NCBI RefSeq assembly: GCF_018991925.1 | Contig: NW_024748870.1 | Span: 1,483,071 to 1,547,070, forward strand | From: Homarus americanus | Taxonomy: Eukaryota; Arthropoda; Malacostraca; Decapoda; Nephropidae | Length of the DNA stretch: 64,000 bases | Direction of reading: 5' to 3' | Shown: positions 33,614-45,430 of the stretch, piece after piece | Layout: the number at the start of each line of letters is the position of its first letter | Numbering within the stretch: position 1 is the stretch's first letter | Made by a program: the position numbers and the translations under genes | The notes under the pieces: model-generated | Database searches by the model: none | What the model saw: the letters and a program-made list of their open reading frames with translations, nothing else | What the model was told of the DNA's origin: nothing

Positions 33614-34012
33614 TATACTAGCCGGTTAACTGTTGATTCTGTCTAAGTTAATGAGGCCCGAACATTTATATTATATTAGGTTTTAGTAGCAAAACCCAAT
33701 TGTTTGTTATCCTTTTATTTAGGAACTACTGAGAATACAGTTCCAAAATGTAAATCAACCGTAACTTATTCACTGTAGCTATGAGTGTTAAGAGAAGGAC
33801 GGAGGTTATGTAAATAGACCTGTTAATCACGTCCGATCTGTGTGAGGAGTTGAGTAACTATGCTCCAGGCACCAGCTTCTTAATGCTGACATTGACAGTC
33901 ACTCGCCGCACCTCTAGGAGCCTGACAATCACGTGATATGAACATGTCACCTCATAGCTAGTGGAAAGAACCAGGGGATGATATAGTATATAAATCAAAT
34001 GTAATTAACCCA
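33614..34012 (-). repeat. 3' LTR of the provirus
   Basis: 399 bp. Read on the plus strand it runs from TATACTAGCC (TG mutated to TA) to AACCCA. It matches 50741-51139 along its whole length. Confidence 0.9.
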
Positions 34013-34199
34013 TTTATATAATCTTTCTGTTTATGAGATAGGGGTTATTACATTGCTCGGTCACCTACCTTCCAAGCTCAGCGAGGACTAAACTAAACTC
34101 GCAGAATACATCCTATACATAAACCTAACCATGTTACAAACACATATGTTGACACTAAGCTGGGGACTCTGAAACCGTAGGTTTTGCATCAACTCCTGG

Positions 34200-35808
34200 G
34201 GTCCTAGACTTAAGTGGCTTACGGGCTAGTATGTTATGTACAATGTTCAACTTGGATGACACTAACTTATAATATCAAAACAGAAACAAAACTGCCAGAA
34301 TTAACACAATTGTGGGAATCGTTAATCTTGGTATTGCATATCCCCATGAAAAATAAAATGGCAGTTGATTACTCAAATCAGCAAATTGTGACTCATTCAA
34401 GTAGGAAATAACTGTTAATTTCTCTGAGACAATATTAAGGTCACTAATAGTGAAGTTCATAACATGAAACAAGGGTATCAAATCCGAAGTTAGATTTAAA
34501 TTCAAAGCAAAATGCTAATGAGTAGGCAAGGTCCTTAACGAACTACAGGTTATTTCACAGTAATCCGGAGCCTTATAATGACCTTTCACAACTAACTGCT
34601 TACCACCATCGTGGCATTTTAAAATGGCAGTAGTCTAATTAGGAAAGAAAAAGTACTACACAGTTTTTCCACTATCTGGTCTATAGCTACATTGTGTGAG
34701 CGCTGTGCATACATTAGTTTGTATGACTGCCAATTTACATATCCCTTCTGCAGCAGGAATTAATGCGATAACATAGGCTGCACATACGTGTAGGTGTAAA
34801 TATGACGACTTACACCGCGGTAATACCCTAGGATCATCTAATGCTAACAAGGAATATTCTTCATCTACAAGCAAAAGTTCCTTCGGCCTATCCAGAGTAT
34901 ACAGTGTGTTATATACATACCAAGGGAAGGGTTCTAAATGCCATGCATTAAATTCATGCTGCCCTAGCATAGGTATGTGGATAAGGAGCATTGTGAGTGA
35001 GAGTTGACTCCAACAGAGGGTAATAGTATTCCACCTCATGATCCTTTAAAATTGGAGTTAAATGATACGTCAACTTGGCAATCTGCAATGCATCAAGAAG
35101 AGTCTTCACAGGCACAAGCTTTGCATCTACACGCCCAACCCTGCATCCTCGATGCTGTCGATTAGTTCATTTTTATTTGTATATATATATCTTGAACCGA
35201 ATATTCCGCAGCATGCAAATATTCAGAGAAATAAAGGAGCCACTCCAACGTAAGGACTGAATTCTGTAAATTATACACAACCCAAGATATATGGTTAAAC
35301 TCCGAAATTATCACATTATTTTTTATTCCAAAGCACTAATCGCATGGAACGTTTGAGATATAACACGATTTTGCTTAGATACAGCTTGATCGACAATGTT
35401 CATGCGGTCCCCTAACTTAGCTACATCATCGGCAGTCGCTGTGCCAAACAGAGTGCTTTGGATTTACCCACAAAATTAAACAATCCCCGCTTTATTCGTG
35501 TTTGAGAACGCACTTCCTTTGCAAGATCATCCTGAGACGCTGGTATGGTTTTCCGACAGCGACGAGAAGCTTGTGAAGGGTTCTGAGACAAAGCAGCTGA
35601 GGCTCAACAGTTTGTGAAACCATTGTTGAGCGTCGACGGTTTCCATCTGACGGGGAAGCTTGAGCATTCCATGCAACTCATACTTTATGTTCACCATGTC
35701 CTCTACAATGAGAACGCGTCCAAGGGGTGCAATAAGCGCACCAGGCCTGATGACATCTGTGGATATATCGGTCAACATAACGGTGCCACAAAGCAGTAGG
35801 AGCAGCAC
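34200..35808 (-). pseudogene. env: F-like envelope glycoprotein gene of the provirus
   Basis: It starts 40 bases after the pol stop. A hydrophobic signal-peptide-like start (35808) is followed by an ectodomain. On the minus strand near 35485-35510 a furin-type RIKR is followed by GLFNFVG and a hydrophobic/heptad stretch, as in baculovirus F proteins and errantivirus Env, with the fusion peptide right after cleavage. Downstream (35039-34520) are Cys-rich blocks. The C-terminus (34505-34275) ends in a hydrophobic segment with IPTIVLILAVLFLF, a membrane anchor, and stops with almost no cytoplasmic tail. One net frame change lies between the 35527 and 35039 ORFs, and stops are present near 34656 and 34520. 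A class I-type fusion protein by homology; not functional in this copy. Confidence 0.75.
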
Positions 35809-35848
35809 ACTGATGATCTAAGCCATTCTGTAAGAGATTTTTATTGTT

Positions 35849-38800
35849 TTAATATTTGCTTGCAGAACGAAGTTTCATACAATGCTCATTAGGCACACTC
35901 TGCTTCTGTACTTTCTGCAAAGAGGTGTCTATAATATTATTACCATCTGTGGGTAATAAATGTTCATGGGTCTTCTTAAGACGTTCCGCATGCGCGACAT
36001 ATGCGATCTGAGAATTAGGCTTCCAAATTTTAAATGTGTTGCCCACTTCTTTGGCGATAATGCGGAATGAACCCGAAAATTTAGCCGAAAGCTTGGAGTT
36101 CCTTTCAGGCTCTCCCACCATAACAGCATCGCCTAACTGTAACAGGACAGGTTTAGCTTGTTTATGTTGCTTCACAATCATTTCAGCGCGTGACGCCGCT
36201 AAATGTGTTCTTACTTGGTCATGAATATCCGTAAAAACACGGATTTGTTTTGCCGCGAAATCATCCATATTATAAACAGGGCCTGGCTTGTCTGTAAGTA
36301 CATCATAAGGCAGACGTTTGTCTGCAACATAGACAATGTAGTAGGGTGATTTTCCTGTAGAGCTATTAATCGACCCATTAATAGACGCTGCAACTTGTGG
36401 TATCCAATCCCCCCATGTGTATTGCAAATCACACACAATCGGGCGAAGTATCTCTAGGATCTTGTGATTGGCTCTCTCAACAAGGCCTTTAGCCTGTGGA
36501 TGATAGGCTGTCACAAAACTTTGTTGAATTGGGGCACATATTTGTGCTACAAGCTGATTCTTGAACTCCGTTCCATTGTCTGAGATAAGAACTTTGGGCG
36601 TAGTATATGGACATAATAGGTTCATCACTAAGGCATAGGCCACAGATTCGGCTGTTTTATCCTTCAGCGGGACTAAAACCACAAATCTAGAAAAAATGAT
36701 CCACACACACACTAGGACGTACGAGGATCCCTAATGACTCCTCGGAAGTTGTAACAAGTCTATTGCGACTGTGTCAAACGGACGGTCTGGTGTAGGATAT
36801 TGTAGAATCGGAGCCGGTGACCTTGTAGTACCCTTATGCTGAGCACATGACAAACACTTAGCAATATGTAATTCTATACCTTTCTTCATAGTTTTCCAGA
36901 AATATTTCTTTCTGATTTCCGCCAGGCACTTGTCACGTCCTTGGTGACCTGCCTGAGGAACATCGTGGAACAACGTTATAATCGTTTTACACAACGTGTC
37001 AGGTACGACTATTTGAGTAACAATACCCTCAGACGTCTTTGTCAATCGATGGAGTATGATGTTATGTCGTAATTCAAACTGACTTAGTGGAAGAATTAAT
37101 TTGGGAAGTTTAATATTCTCTCCCGATTTTAAAGCAAAAATGACTGCTGACCATAGCGGGTCGCGTCGTTGCTCATCTTCTAGTTGTGAAAGAGTGAACG
37201 TTGATACAGGCATCACTGGTGCTATATTTCTAGACAAAGCGTCGGCGACTACATTCGCCCTTCCCGGTAAATACCTAAACTCGGGGTCAAATTCCTGAAT
37301 TGTCAGATACCAGCGTGCTAATCTGCCTGATAGATTCTTGCCATGGAACAGTTCTGTTACTGCCGCATGATCCGTAAACACAGTTATCTTGTAACCAAAG
37401 ATAATGTCCTTAAACTTCTTCAGTGCCCACACAACAGCTAACGTCTCTAAATGCGTTACTGAATAACGTGTTTAGGCATCATTAAGTTTACGACTTGCAA
37501 ATGCAATCACTCTAAACTTTCCTCTCGAATCCACTTGCATGCGTACAGCTCCGATTCCTTGTCCAGAAGCGTCGGTACACAGAGTGAAAGCTTGAGTGTA
37601 ATCAGGGAATGCCAGAACAGGGACATTGGTAAGTGCTATCTTCAATGCCACAAAACTATTTTCGTGTTCAGCATCCCACGCAAACATTGCATCTTTCTTT
37701 AGTAACCTTGTTAAGGGTGACGCCAATGTTGCATGGTTCTTAATAAAAGAACGGTAATATCCAGATAAACCAAGAAAGCTACGCACTTGATCAACCGATG
37801 TAGGACGTGGAAACTGAGATACAGCTTTTACTTTATCATTAACTGTATGTATGCCCTCACCGTCAACTACATGATCAAGGAAATAGATTCTGGATTTCAA
37901 AAACTCACATTTCGAAAGTTTAATCTTAAGACCTGCTGTGGAAAGTTTTTCTAACACTTCACACAGTTTAATCAGATGGGTATCGACATCCTTACTGACT
38001 ACTATTAGATCATCCAAATAAGCGCAGACTGTGGTACCTATCAATCCGGCAAACAGGGTGTTGATCATCCTTTGAAACGTCAGTGGGACATTTCTGAGAC
38101 CAAAAGGTATAAATAGGAACTCAAAGTGGCCCATGGGAGTGCTAAACGCTGTGATCTCTCGTGATTTCTCATGGAGTGCTATTTGCCAATACCCATTAAG
38201 CAAATCTTAGTTGCTAAACACAGCATTATCCCTGCCTAAGGACTGCAATATATCACTCAAGACAGGCATAGGGTAGCTATCCGGGATCGTAATTTCATTG
38301 ACGTGCCTAAAATCAATAACTGAGTGCCAACCACCATCCTTCTTTGGGACTGGGAATAAAGGGCTATTGAAAGGAGATTTAAAATGTGTGATAACGTTCT
38401 CTTCCAAGATATCTTGGACCATACCCTGAACTACAGCGCGCTGGCTATGTGGTAGTCGGTAGGCTGGTATGTAGATAGGATTTGTTCCGTCCCTTAATGA
38501 TATGTGATGGGAAGTTAAATCTGTGTGTCCTACCTGTTCCCCTGGCAAGTCTACAATGTTTCTGTAGTCGACAAGCAGCTCTAAGAGTCGTGTCTTGCCT
38601 TTTGGATTATCAATCACCTTAACATGTGGCGCTATTTGATCAAGCCTCTCCTGCCTAGTTTGTTGGGATTGAGAAACAATACTACCAACTGGGAAATGCG
38701 CAGGCTGTAATACAACATTGTTGTGATAAACCAGAAAATCACACAAATAACATCCTTCTTTCAATATCCTAGAAACGCCTGTTCTGTTAAGAACGAGAAC

Positions 38801-38981
38801 GTCTGTTAAACCACCAGATCTAATCGTGCTCAACGTCGATTCGCACGACAAACCCTTAACCTTACACGTTTCTGGTAGACATACTACATCAGTCCCCGTA
38901 TACTCGTCAGGTAAAAATACAGTGGCCTTGGTGAATTCCTCATTCTGCAGGTACAATCTTCCAACTCTTGCTGCTATAATC
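35849..38981 (-). pseudogene. pol: provirus pol: RT, RNase H, integrase
   Basis: Nearly complete and only lightly damaged. RT begins upstream of 38470 (PAYRLPHSQRAV), has LNGYWQIALHEKSREITAF and AYLDDLIVV (near 38002-38028), then RNase H (FTLCTDASGQGIGAV). Integrase has the HHCC region (37000-36850), VAIDLLQLP, LISDNGTEF and HPQAKGLVERANHKI. Breaks: in-frame TAA near 38204 and near 37469, a stop near 36731, and a 2-base shift near 36700. The upstream end is cut at 38981 by element B, so protease and the gag end are missing. Confidence 0.9.
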
Positions 38982-39267
38982 TGTAGGTTATGTATATAAG
39001 CTACTGTGCCGAGTAGCAACCCTGTACATAAGCTACTGTGCCGAGTAGCATTCATATATATTATCACGTGGCAACACTGCACGTGTTATGTGGCAACATT
39101 GCCCCGAGGCTGCCATATGGCAAGGCGCCTCAGTCTGACTGCGTGAGCTGTGCTTGGCACATGCTGGTCACCGCTTGTATTTCTCTCATCCACAATAAAC
39201 GAACTCAGTGTTACTCAGTGTTTCCCTAGCCATCACTGCATTCTTCAGGGCACACTAGTAACCTTCA
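38982..39267 (+). repeat. 5' LTR of element B
   Basis: 286 bp with a TATATAAG box near 38991 and AATAAA at 39194-39199. Confidence 0.9.
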
Positions 39268-39759
39268 TGGCGCAGTGTCTAGGATCTGTGGACTTACTAA
39301 GTGTGTGAACAATGCCGACAGTTACGTCTGCCGGTGATGCGCGTCGACTCAGTGTGTTGTGTTGTGTTGCCTGTGTTTCGCCGCGATGTGCAGTGTTGCT
39401 CCGTCACAGTGCGTTTTAGTGACGGTGCCAGTGTTAGTGTCAGTGTATTAGTGTGTGTCTAGAGCTGAGTTGAGCATTGGCCTGTCTTTTTTTTGTGGTA
39501 CCCACGGAGCACGCAGGCGTACACCCTTCTCGTGCGACATCCGGGGGACACTGACGGTCTTGCCGGACCACGCAGCTGTCCACGCTCCCTCCGCTCTCTG
39601 AGACACACACACACACACACGCACGCACTCACTCACGGACAGGACAGTGGACCTGGACCATAAGCGTGATTTTTGTGCTGTTTATGTCTTATATATGTGG
39701 TTCGAGCTGTTGAGGCGCCACTTTATATATTAAACAGTGCAGTCCACGCACACACAAAG

Positions 39760-42054
39760 ATGGGAGGTAAGAAGGGACAACGTCAAGATGGGAGACACGA
39801 CTCCCCACCACCTTCCCCTCCACCCGGCGCAGACTCTCATCCTCCACCTCCTGTGACGGACATCGCCACAATTCTGAGGTGGATGGACGACCGGGACGAG
39901 CGACGTAGAGAAATGGATTTTCAGAGGGAGGAGACACGAAGAGAAGAGGAAAAGTTGCGTTTTGAGGCACTATTGGCGACCCTGGCGCTAACCCACCCTC
40001 CCTCACTCGCAGGTAGCGCGCTTCAAGGCACCAGTACACTCCCTCCTCCACCACACCAGCGTCCTCCAGCTCCCAAGGCATCTGTTCAACCCCCACCCGC
40101 CCTCTCACCAGACGTCACGTTTCAGCTTTTTCGTGAGTGGAGGCGGCGTTGGACAGATTACTCCACGATGGTGGACCTTGACAGCATGCCTCCAAACAAA
40201 CAGCTCATCCAACTGCGGATGTGTTTGTCGCTGGAGACCCAGAGAATTTTGGAGCACACGTTGCGAGTGCCTCCCGATTCTACCTCTTCAGTGACGGATG
40301 TGCTCGACCTTTTACAGGAGCACGTTAAGGGTCGGAACAACGAGGCTTTGCGTCGCCGTGCCTTTACCAGCTGCAAGCAGGCGGAGAACGAATCCTTTGA
40401 CGACTTTTTTGTACGTTTGAAGAGTTTGTCAGAGGAGATCGACGTCTGCAAGGCGCACAGCCGGGAATGTGAGGAAGCCTGGATCAAGCACGGGATCTTG
40501 ACAGGTGTCAGGCACGAAGAGTTGATGCAGCGACTCATCCCCCTGGACGCTTCCTCCACACTCCAGGTGGTAGTGACTGAATGTCGGTCATACGAGGCCA
40601 CCAAGTCCGCCACCTCTGCCTTATGGGCCCCACCTGCTGTGAGAGCTATCTCACAATACAAGAAGGATAAGAAGGCGGCCAACAACGCGAAGGCTGCCAC
40701 ACGTTCTTCCACGCCTCCGCCTAGTGCTTCCTGTGGCAGCTGTGGAAAGCAGCACAGCCCCAAGACTTGCCCGGCCGCCGACGCACTGTGTCGTGGATGT
40801 GACCGTAAGGGCCACTGGTCTAACACAGACAGGTGCCCTGCACGAGGCCGCAAGTGTCAGGCCTGTGGTCGCTATGGACACTACGACAAGTGCTGCCGCC
40901 AACCCAATCCCAAAAGCCCGAGACGAGGAGGAAAGCAGCGCACTTCCCTCGGGGTGGTTCGCACACAGCCCCCTCTAGATGGCCCACGCAGCCCCAAGCA
41001 GCAGCGGAGTCACATTAGGAGGGTGGAATCGACCACACGCCCCAGGGCTACCCCTTCCCCTACTATCCGCGTCGCCGTCACACACGGTGATGTGTCGGGT
41101 CACATCGAGGTGATACCGGACACCGGCGCCGATACTACGGTGATTGGGTTGAAGCACCTCCAGAAACTGGGCCTCACCAAACGCAGCCTGGGACCACCGC
41201 CGCAGCTGCAGTACTACAATGCGGACGGTTCCCAGATGCCGGACGCTGTGGGCTCCTTTCAAGCAGAGATCACCTACGGCGACAGGTCGTGTCACGGATG
41301 GATCGACGTGCAGCCTACTCTCGCTACACCCTTGTTGTCGTGGGAGCACTGCAAGGAGTTAGGCGTGGTGCCCAGAGACTTTCCTGAGCAGATCCCAGCT
41401 GCTCGGTACACCGCCAGCAGGGTGCGTGAGTTAACGAGCGACGCGCCTGGCACTGCCACACAGAGCTGCCCAGAACCCGCGTCCACTCCCACCCACACAG
41501 GACGCTCCCCTGCCCAGATCCTGTATGGTCACCCTCTCCGCTCTTGCGTTCCTGCACACGCCAAGGCCTTTGCGAAGGAGTGGCAGACCAGAGCCGAGAG
41601 CTGCGACCGCCGCGCCGCTTCACGTGCCCAGGACGCCAAGGCTCGGTATGACGACCGTGCCCGCCCTCTTCAGCCACTGGAGATTGGTGCCCTTGCCCGC
41701 GTCCAGGACCCGACGACGACACGTTGGGACAAGGTGGGCATAGTGATGGGCGTCGGCCGGTCGCGGGACTACAAGGTCAGGATGCCGAGCGGCCGTGTCT
41801 GGTGGAGGAACCGCCGCTTCCTCCGGCCAGTCCCACCCCCTGCTGCTGGCCCCCTGACCGAAGACGAGTCACCTACACCTCACGAGGATCCGCCCCACAG
41901 TGCACCTCGACCGCTGCACCTCGGGAGCGACTTAGGACTAAGAAGTCCGCTCAAGACAAAGACTATGAGCGTGAGGGGGGAGGGAGATGTAGGTTATGTA
42001 TATAAGCTACTGTGCCGAGTAGCAACCTTGTACATAAGCTACTGTGCCGAGTAG
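39760..42054 (+). CDS. Gag-protease plus integrase C-terminus polyprotein, 764 aa
   Basis: I take the ATG at 39760; the frame is open further upstream from a TTG at 39673. Order: Pro-rich N-terminus, charged helix, gag with LIQLRMCLSLETQRILEHTL (about residues 145-165), three CCHC knuckles (near 40730-40900), and protease active site DTGADTTVIG (near 41120-41150). At about 41400-41500 it jumps to TGRSPAQILYGHPLRSC, a motif downstream of the integrase catalytic Glu, and ends with the GPY/F-like RVWWRNRRFLRPV. RT, RNase H, the HHCC finger and the D-D-E core are gone. A small indel removed the stop used in element A, so the frame runs on through the purine tract into the 3' LTR (stop at 42054). 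No other break. Confidence 0.85.
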   Translation: MGGKKGQRQDGRHDSPPPSPPPGADSHPPPPVTDIATILRWMDDRDERRREMDFQREETRREEEKLRFEALLATLALTHPPSLAGSALQGTSTLPPPPHQRPPAPKASVQPPPALSPDVTFQLFREWRRRWTDYSTMVDLDSMPPNKQLIQLRMCLSLETQRILEHTLRVPPDSTSSVTDVLDLLQEHVKGRNNEALRRRAFTSCKQAENESFDDFFVRLKSLSEEIDVCKAHSRECEEAWIKHGILTGVRHEELMQRLIPLDASSTLQVVVTECRSYEATKSATSALWAPPAVRAISQYKKDKKAANNAKAATRSSTPPPSASCGSCGKQHSPKTCPAADALCRGCDRKGHWSNTDRCPARGRKCQACGRYGHYDKCCRQPNPKSPRRGGKQRTSLGVVRTQPPLDGPRSPKQQRSHIRRVESTTRPRATPSPTIRVAVTHGDVSGHIEVIPDTGADTTVIGLKHLQKLGLTKRSLGPPPQLQYYNADGSQMPDAVGSFQAEITYGDRSCHGWIDVQPTLATPLLSWEHCKELGVVPRDFPEQIPAARYTASRVRELTSDAPGTATQSCPEPASTPTHTGRSPAQILYGHPLRSCVPAHAKAFAKEWQTRAESCDRRAASRAQDAKARYDDRARPLQPLEIGALARVQDPTTTRWDKVGIVMGVGRSRDYKVRMPSGRVWWRNRRFLRPVPPPAAGPLTEDESPTPHEDPPHSAPRPLHLGSDLGLRSPLKTKTMSVRGEGDVGYVYKLLCRVATLYISYCAE

Positions 42055-42273
42055 CATTCATATATATTATCACGTGGCAACACTGCACGTGTTATGTGGC
42101 AACATTGCCCCGAGGCTGCCATATGGCAAGGCGCCTCAGTCTGACTGTGTGAGCTGTGCATGGCACATGCTGGTCACCGCTTGTATTTCTCTCATCCACA
42201 ATAAACGAACTCAGTGTTACTCAGTGTTTCCCTAGCCATCACTGCATTCTTCAGGGCACACTAGTAACCTTCA
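41988..42273 (+). repeat. 3' LTR of element B
   Basis: 286 bp, about 99% identical to 38982-39267. Confidence 0.9.
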
Positions 42274-42476
42274 TGGCGCAGTGTCTAGGATCTGTGGACT
42301 TACTAAGTGTGTGAACAATGCCGACAGTTACGTCTGCCGGTGATGCGCGTCGACTCAGTGTGTTGTGTTGTGTTGCGCTGTGTTTCGCCGCGATGTGCAG
42401 TGTTGCTCCGTCACAGTGCGTTTTAGTGACGGTGGCAGTGTTAGTGTCAGTGTATTAGTGTGTGTCTAGAGCTGAG
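42274..42476 (+). repeat. second copy of element B leader after the 3' LTR
   Basis: It matches 39268-39470 (starting TGGCGCAGTGTC) with about two differences and is cut by the N gap. This is LTR-internal-LTR-internal order. Confidence 0.9.
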
Positions 42477-42576
42477 NNNNNNNNNNNNNNNNNNNNNNNN
42501 NNNNNNNNNNNNNNNNNNNNNNNNNNNNNNNNNNNNNNNNNNNNNNNNNNNNNNNNNNNNNNNNNNNNNNNNNNNN
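42477..42576. other. assembly gap (N run)
   Basis: One hundred unresolved bases between a repeated element B leader and a minisatellite. Confidence 0.99.
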
Positions 42577-43100
42577 TGGGAGTGTCGGAGGTGTAACTGG
42601 GAATGTCAGATGTGTACCAGAGTGTCAGTGGAGTACCTGGGAGTCTCAGGTACCTGGGAGTATCGGAGGTGTACCTGGGAATATCGGAGGTGACCAGAGA
42701 AGGTGTACCTGGGAGTGTCATGGTGTACCTGGGAGTGTCAGAAGTGTACCTGGGAGGCTGGGAGGTGTACCTGGGAGGCTGGGGCGGTGTGACCTGGGAG
42801 CGTGGAGATTACCTGGGAGTGTGAGAAGGTACCTGGGAGTGTCGGGTGTACCTGGGAGTGCAGAGGTACCTGGGAGTGTCAGAGATGTACCTGGGAGGTG
42901 TCAGAGGTGTATCTGGGAGTGGGGACGTACCTGGGAGTGTCAGAGGTGTACCAGGGAATGTCAGAGAGTACTTAGGGTGTCAGAGGTGTACCTGGGAGTG
43001 TCGGAGGTGTACCAGGGAGTGTGAGAAGTGTACCTGGGAGTGTCGGAGGTGTACCTGGTCTTGTCGGACGTGTACCTAGGAGTGTCAGAGGTGTACCAGG
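42577..43100 (+). repeat. minisatellite, GTACCTGGGAGTGTCAGAG-like unit
   Basis: Roughly 20-22-base units vary around GTGTACCTGGGAGTGTCGGAG. The array continues at 43941-43998 on the other side of the solo LTR and runs into gag codons at about 44000, so it expanded inside the provirus. ORFs here (YLGVS/VPGS repeats) are artefacts. Confidence 0.9.
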
Positions 43101-43940
43101 TGTAATGAGACAAAACTCACAAGAAGAGAATTACACATAAGTAGGAAGTATAGAGAGTAGGCATGTAAAGATAGGAAACTTGGTAGCGTGGCCTGGATGT
43201 TATTTGCACAGCGTCACTACGCTTATCTTATCTGTATGTCAATACACATATATCACTTTTAAAGGGACAACTTAGTAACACCTCTTGATACAACTATTTA
43301 TATTTACCAATGACATGGACACGTAATATCACTATTATATCGGGGTACTAACACATTATGCTTTTACGTTACTTGACACTGACTCTGACACACCGGAATG
43401 AATACACTTCCCAGTAGGTAACTCACCCTAGACGTTCTGACAAGACTCACGTACCCTGGACGTAGGCCCAGTGAGTGCTGGCTGGGCTGCCTTGCGAGAG
43501 GCTTATGCTTGCTGGGGTCTGGTCGGGAAGTCTCCTTCCGACCTGGGGAGAGGGAGAGCTTGACTCTGAGAATCTCCAGAGTAATGAGTTGCCCTCAGAA
43601 TGTTCAAATGACAAACCAGGATCAGAATGATAATCAGAATGGTAATGGAATGGTAATGACCCCGAATGCCCGTGGACGGGACTGTAGTTTTATAGGGTCG
43701 GCCCAGCCGGCTTCGGACTCTACCACCAACACTAAACTGGTTTGATCTGGATGTGTGCAGGTGTGGTCCTGGCCAGGTGTCTTGGGTTGGCGGTTGTAGG
43801 TCACCGGCTCATGCTGGTGCGGGCGACCTGGAGGTGTGTCAACCTGGAATGTGGTGGTACCACGAGGTCTGTGGTGTACTTCGCTGTTATATGTATGGCG
43901 GACTGAGTTAGAAGCCTTGGTTCGACAATCAATCATTACA
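43101..43940 (-). mobile_element. solo LTR, 840 bp, inserted in the minisatellite
   Basis: The ends are TGTAATGA and TCATTACA, a perfect 8-bp inverted pair with TG...CA. It is flanked by CAGG on the left and CACG on the right, then GAATGTCAG as in other minisatellite units: a 4-bp duplication with one change. On the minus strand CCCTATAAAAC (near 43690) is a TATA box. Its family is not identified, and no matching internal region is in the window. Confidence 0.65.
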
Positions 43941-43957
43941 CACGGAATGTCAGTGGG

Positions 43958-45430
43958 GGAGTGTCAGAGGTGTACCTGGGAGTATCAGGGTGTAACTAGA
44001 GTGTGGAGTGACCTTCCCCGATTTCTTATACTGATAACGACGCGCTTTATGCTGCTGTGTTACCTGTGGTTCTCCTGAGTCCACGCCCCTAGCCCTGAGC
44101 ATCATATCACACTCATCCATGCTGTGAGTTGCTGATTGGTGGAACCCACACCACATACCTGTTGCCGGTCTAGGTGGAGGCGTAGTCTTGGCCGCCGCCG
44201 AGTATGTCTTGGGTGCTCCCTGTTTTGCTGAGAGCCGGGGGGGGGGGTGCTCCATGTTTTTGCTGAGAGCCGGTGGGGGAATGGTTCTCTAACTCTAATA
44301 CCACCACCCTGTAGCTGGTAACAATCATCGACTGTATGACCCAACTTATTACAATGGGTACACCTCAAAGACCCGGATCGTAATGACCCTGATGTTGAAC
44401 TTGGTGCTGGACAAATGGCTGCATTGGTGCTATCGGTGCAGGTGTCGTAGCTTGGTAAATACATGCCGTTGGAGGTCTAGCCGTCTTTGGTGCAAGTTTG
44501 TTTGCATAATCTATAAGCATGGTAGACGGTACAACCCACCTCCTGGGCAAGACAATATATGGGGTCATGAACTGTCATCAGAAAACTAATGATTTCTATC
44601 AAGGTTTCCACATTTTCCGGTGACATCTTGCCATCGGCGCCATACCACTGCGATCTCCGGAAGGTTGCTTCCATATCTTGTTTAACCTCACCAGCAATTG
44701 AGACAGCCCTCATCGGCGTTTCTACGTGAATCACAGGTGCCAAATTATCAAGCCACCGAAAAATCCAATGTAACTGGCCTAAGTGGGACCCAGACTCAAA
44801 AATACCAATGAGAGCCCGTTTGAAATTTTCATATTTAGGGTCCGCCAGTCCGTACGCATTTAGATGCAAACTCGCAAAACTATTCTGGGGGATATGAGAA
44901 TGAACGAACGCTTTTTGTCATAATCATCATTATAAGGACATTCATAGTATCTTCACATGCTCTATGAAATGCGTTATCCTGTAATCGTCTTGTCCGGTAA
45001 AATCACGAACCTGATCTCACGTGGCATCATGTGAACACTCGCGGGATTAGTAGACATGTTAATGTTAGAAGCAGCTATGCTGCTTACTCCTAACTGAAGT
45101 ATCTGTCAGTGGGGAAGGTGTATGTTAATGTTCTGACACACTGGAACCTGGAAGAGGAGGAGGAACAACCTGTGTATAATCAGACGAGGTACTATACTGT
45201 TTACTTGATCGTAGGATTCGACGGTTTAATTCGTCAAATGAATGGTCTATAATATCCTCACTACTTTTGACAGAAATGTCGAACTTTGCGTGCACCTGTG
45301 TTTCTGGCTCATCCACTAAATTAAGCTCTGCAGTAGAAACCTGAACCTTATCATCTACACATGAATCGTCAATAAAACGCTCCGTCAAATCAGCAATGTC
45401 CCAAGATGATGACTTTAAAAATTTATCCAT
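43958..45430 (-). pseudogene. gag: provirus gag, copy 1
   Basis: The start (45430) is MDKFLKSSSWDIADLTE. The capsid-like ORF 44869-44477 includes SIAGEVKQDMEATFRRSQW. The nucleocapsid region (44464-44102) has a CTHCNKLGHTVDDC knuckle and a second CGFHQSATHSMDEC. It is broken between 45125 and 44869 and fades into the minisatellite near 44000. It duplicates the gag at 48563-49622 (copy 2), but keeps the knuckles that copy 2 lacks. Confidence 0.85.

Larger units (their letters stand above)
38982..42273 (+). mobile_element. LTR element B (Gypsy-like, no RT/RNase H/integrase core)
   Basis: LTRs of 286 bp (38982-39267, 41988-42273) differ at about three sites. Both start TGTAGGTTATG and end CCTTCA. 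TGGCGCAGTG follows the 5' LTR, and the purine tract GAGGGGGGAGGGAGA precedes the 3' LTR. It is inserted in provirus pol. Sequence after the 3' LTR (42274-42476) repeats the element's own leader, so no right target duplication can be read. Related to element A by protein and by primer site. Confidence 0.9.

Noticed and set aside
40158..40853. 231-aa minus-strand ORF
   Set aside because: Antisense shadow of the element B gag, which has clear gag, zinc-knuckle and protease motifs on the plus strand.
42455..43079. ORFs rich in YLGVS, VPGS or TWECRRC repeats
   Set aside because: They translate the minisatellite and N runs; no start context or homology.
42577..43100. CRISPR-like array
   Set aside because: Units are contiguous and variable with no unique spacers, and the DNA is eukaryotic.
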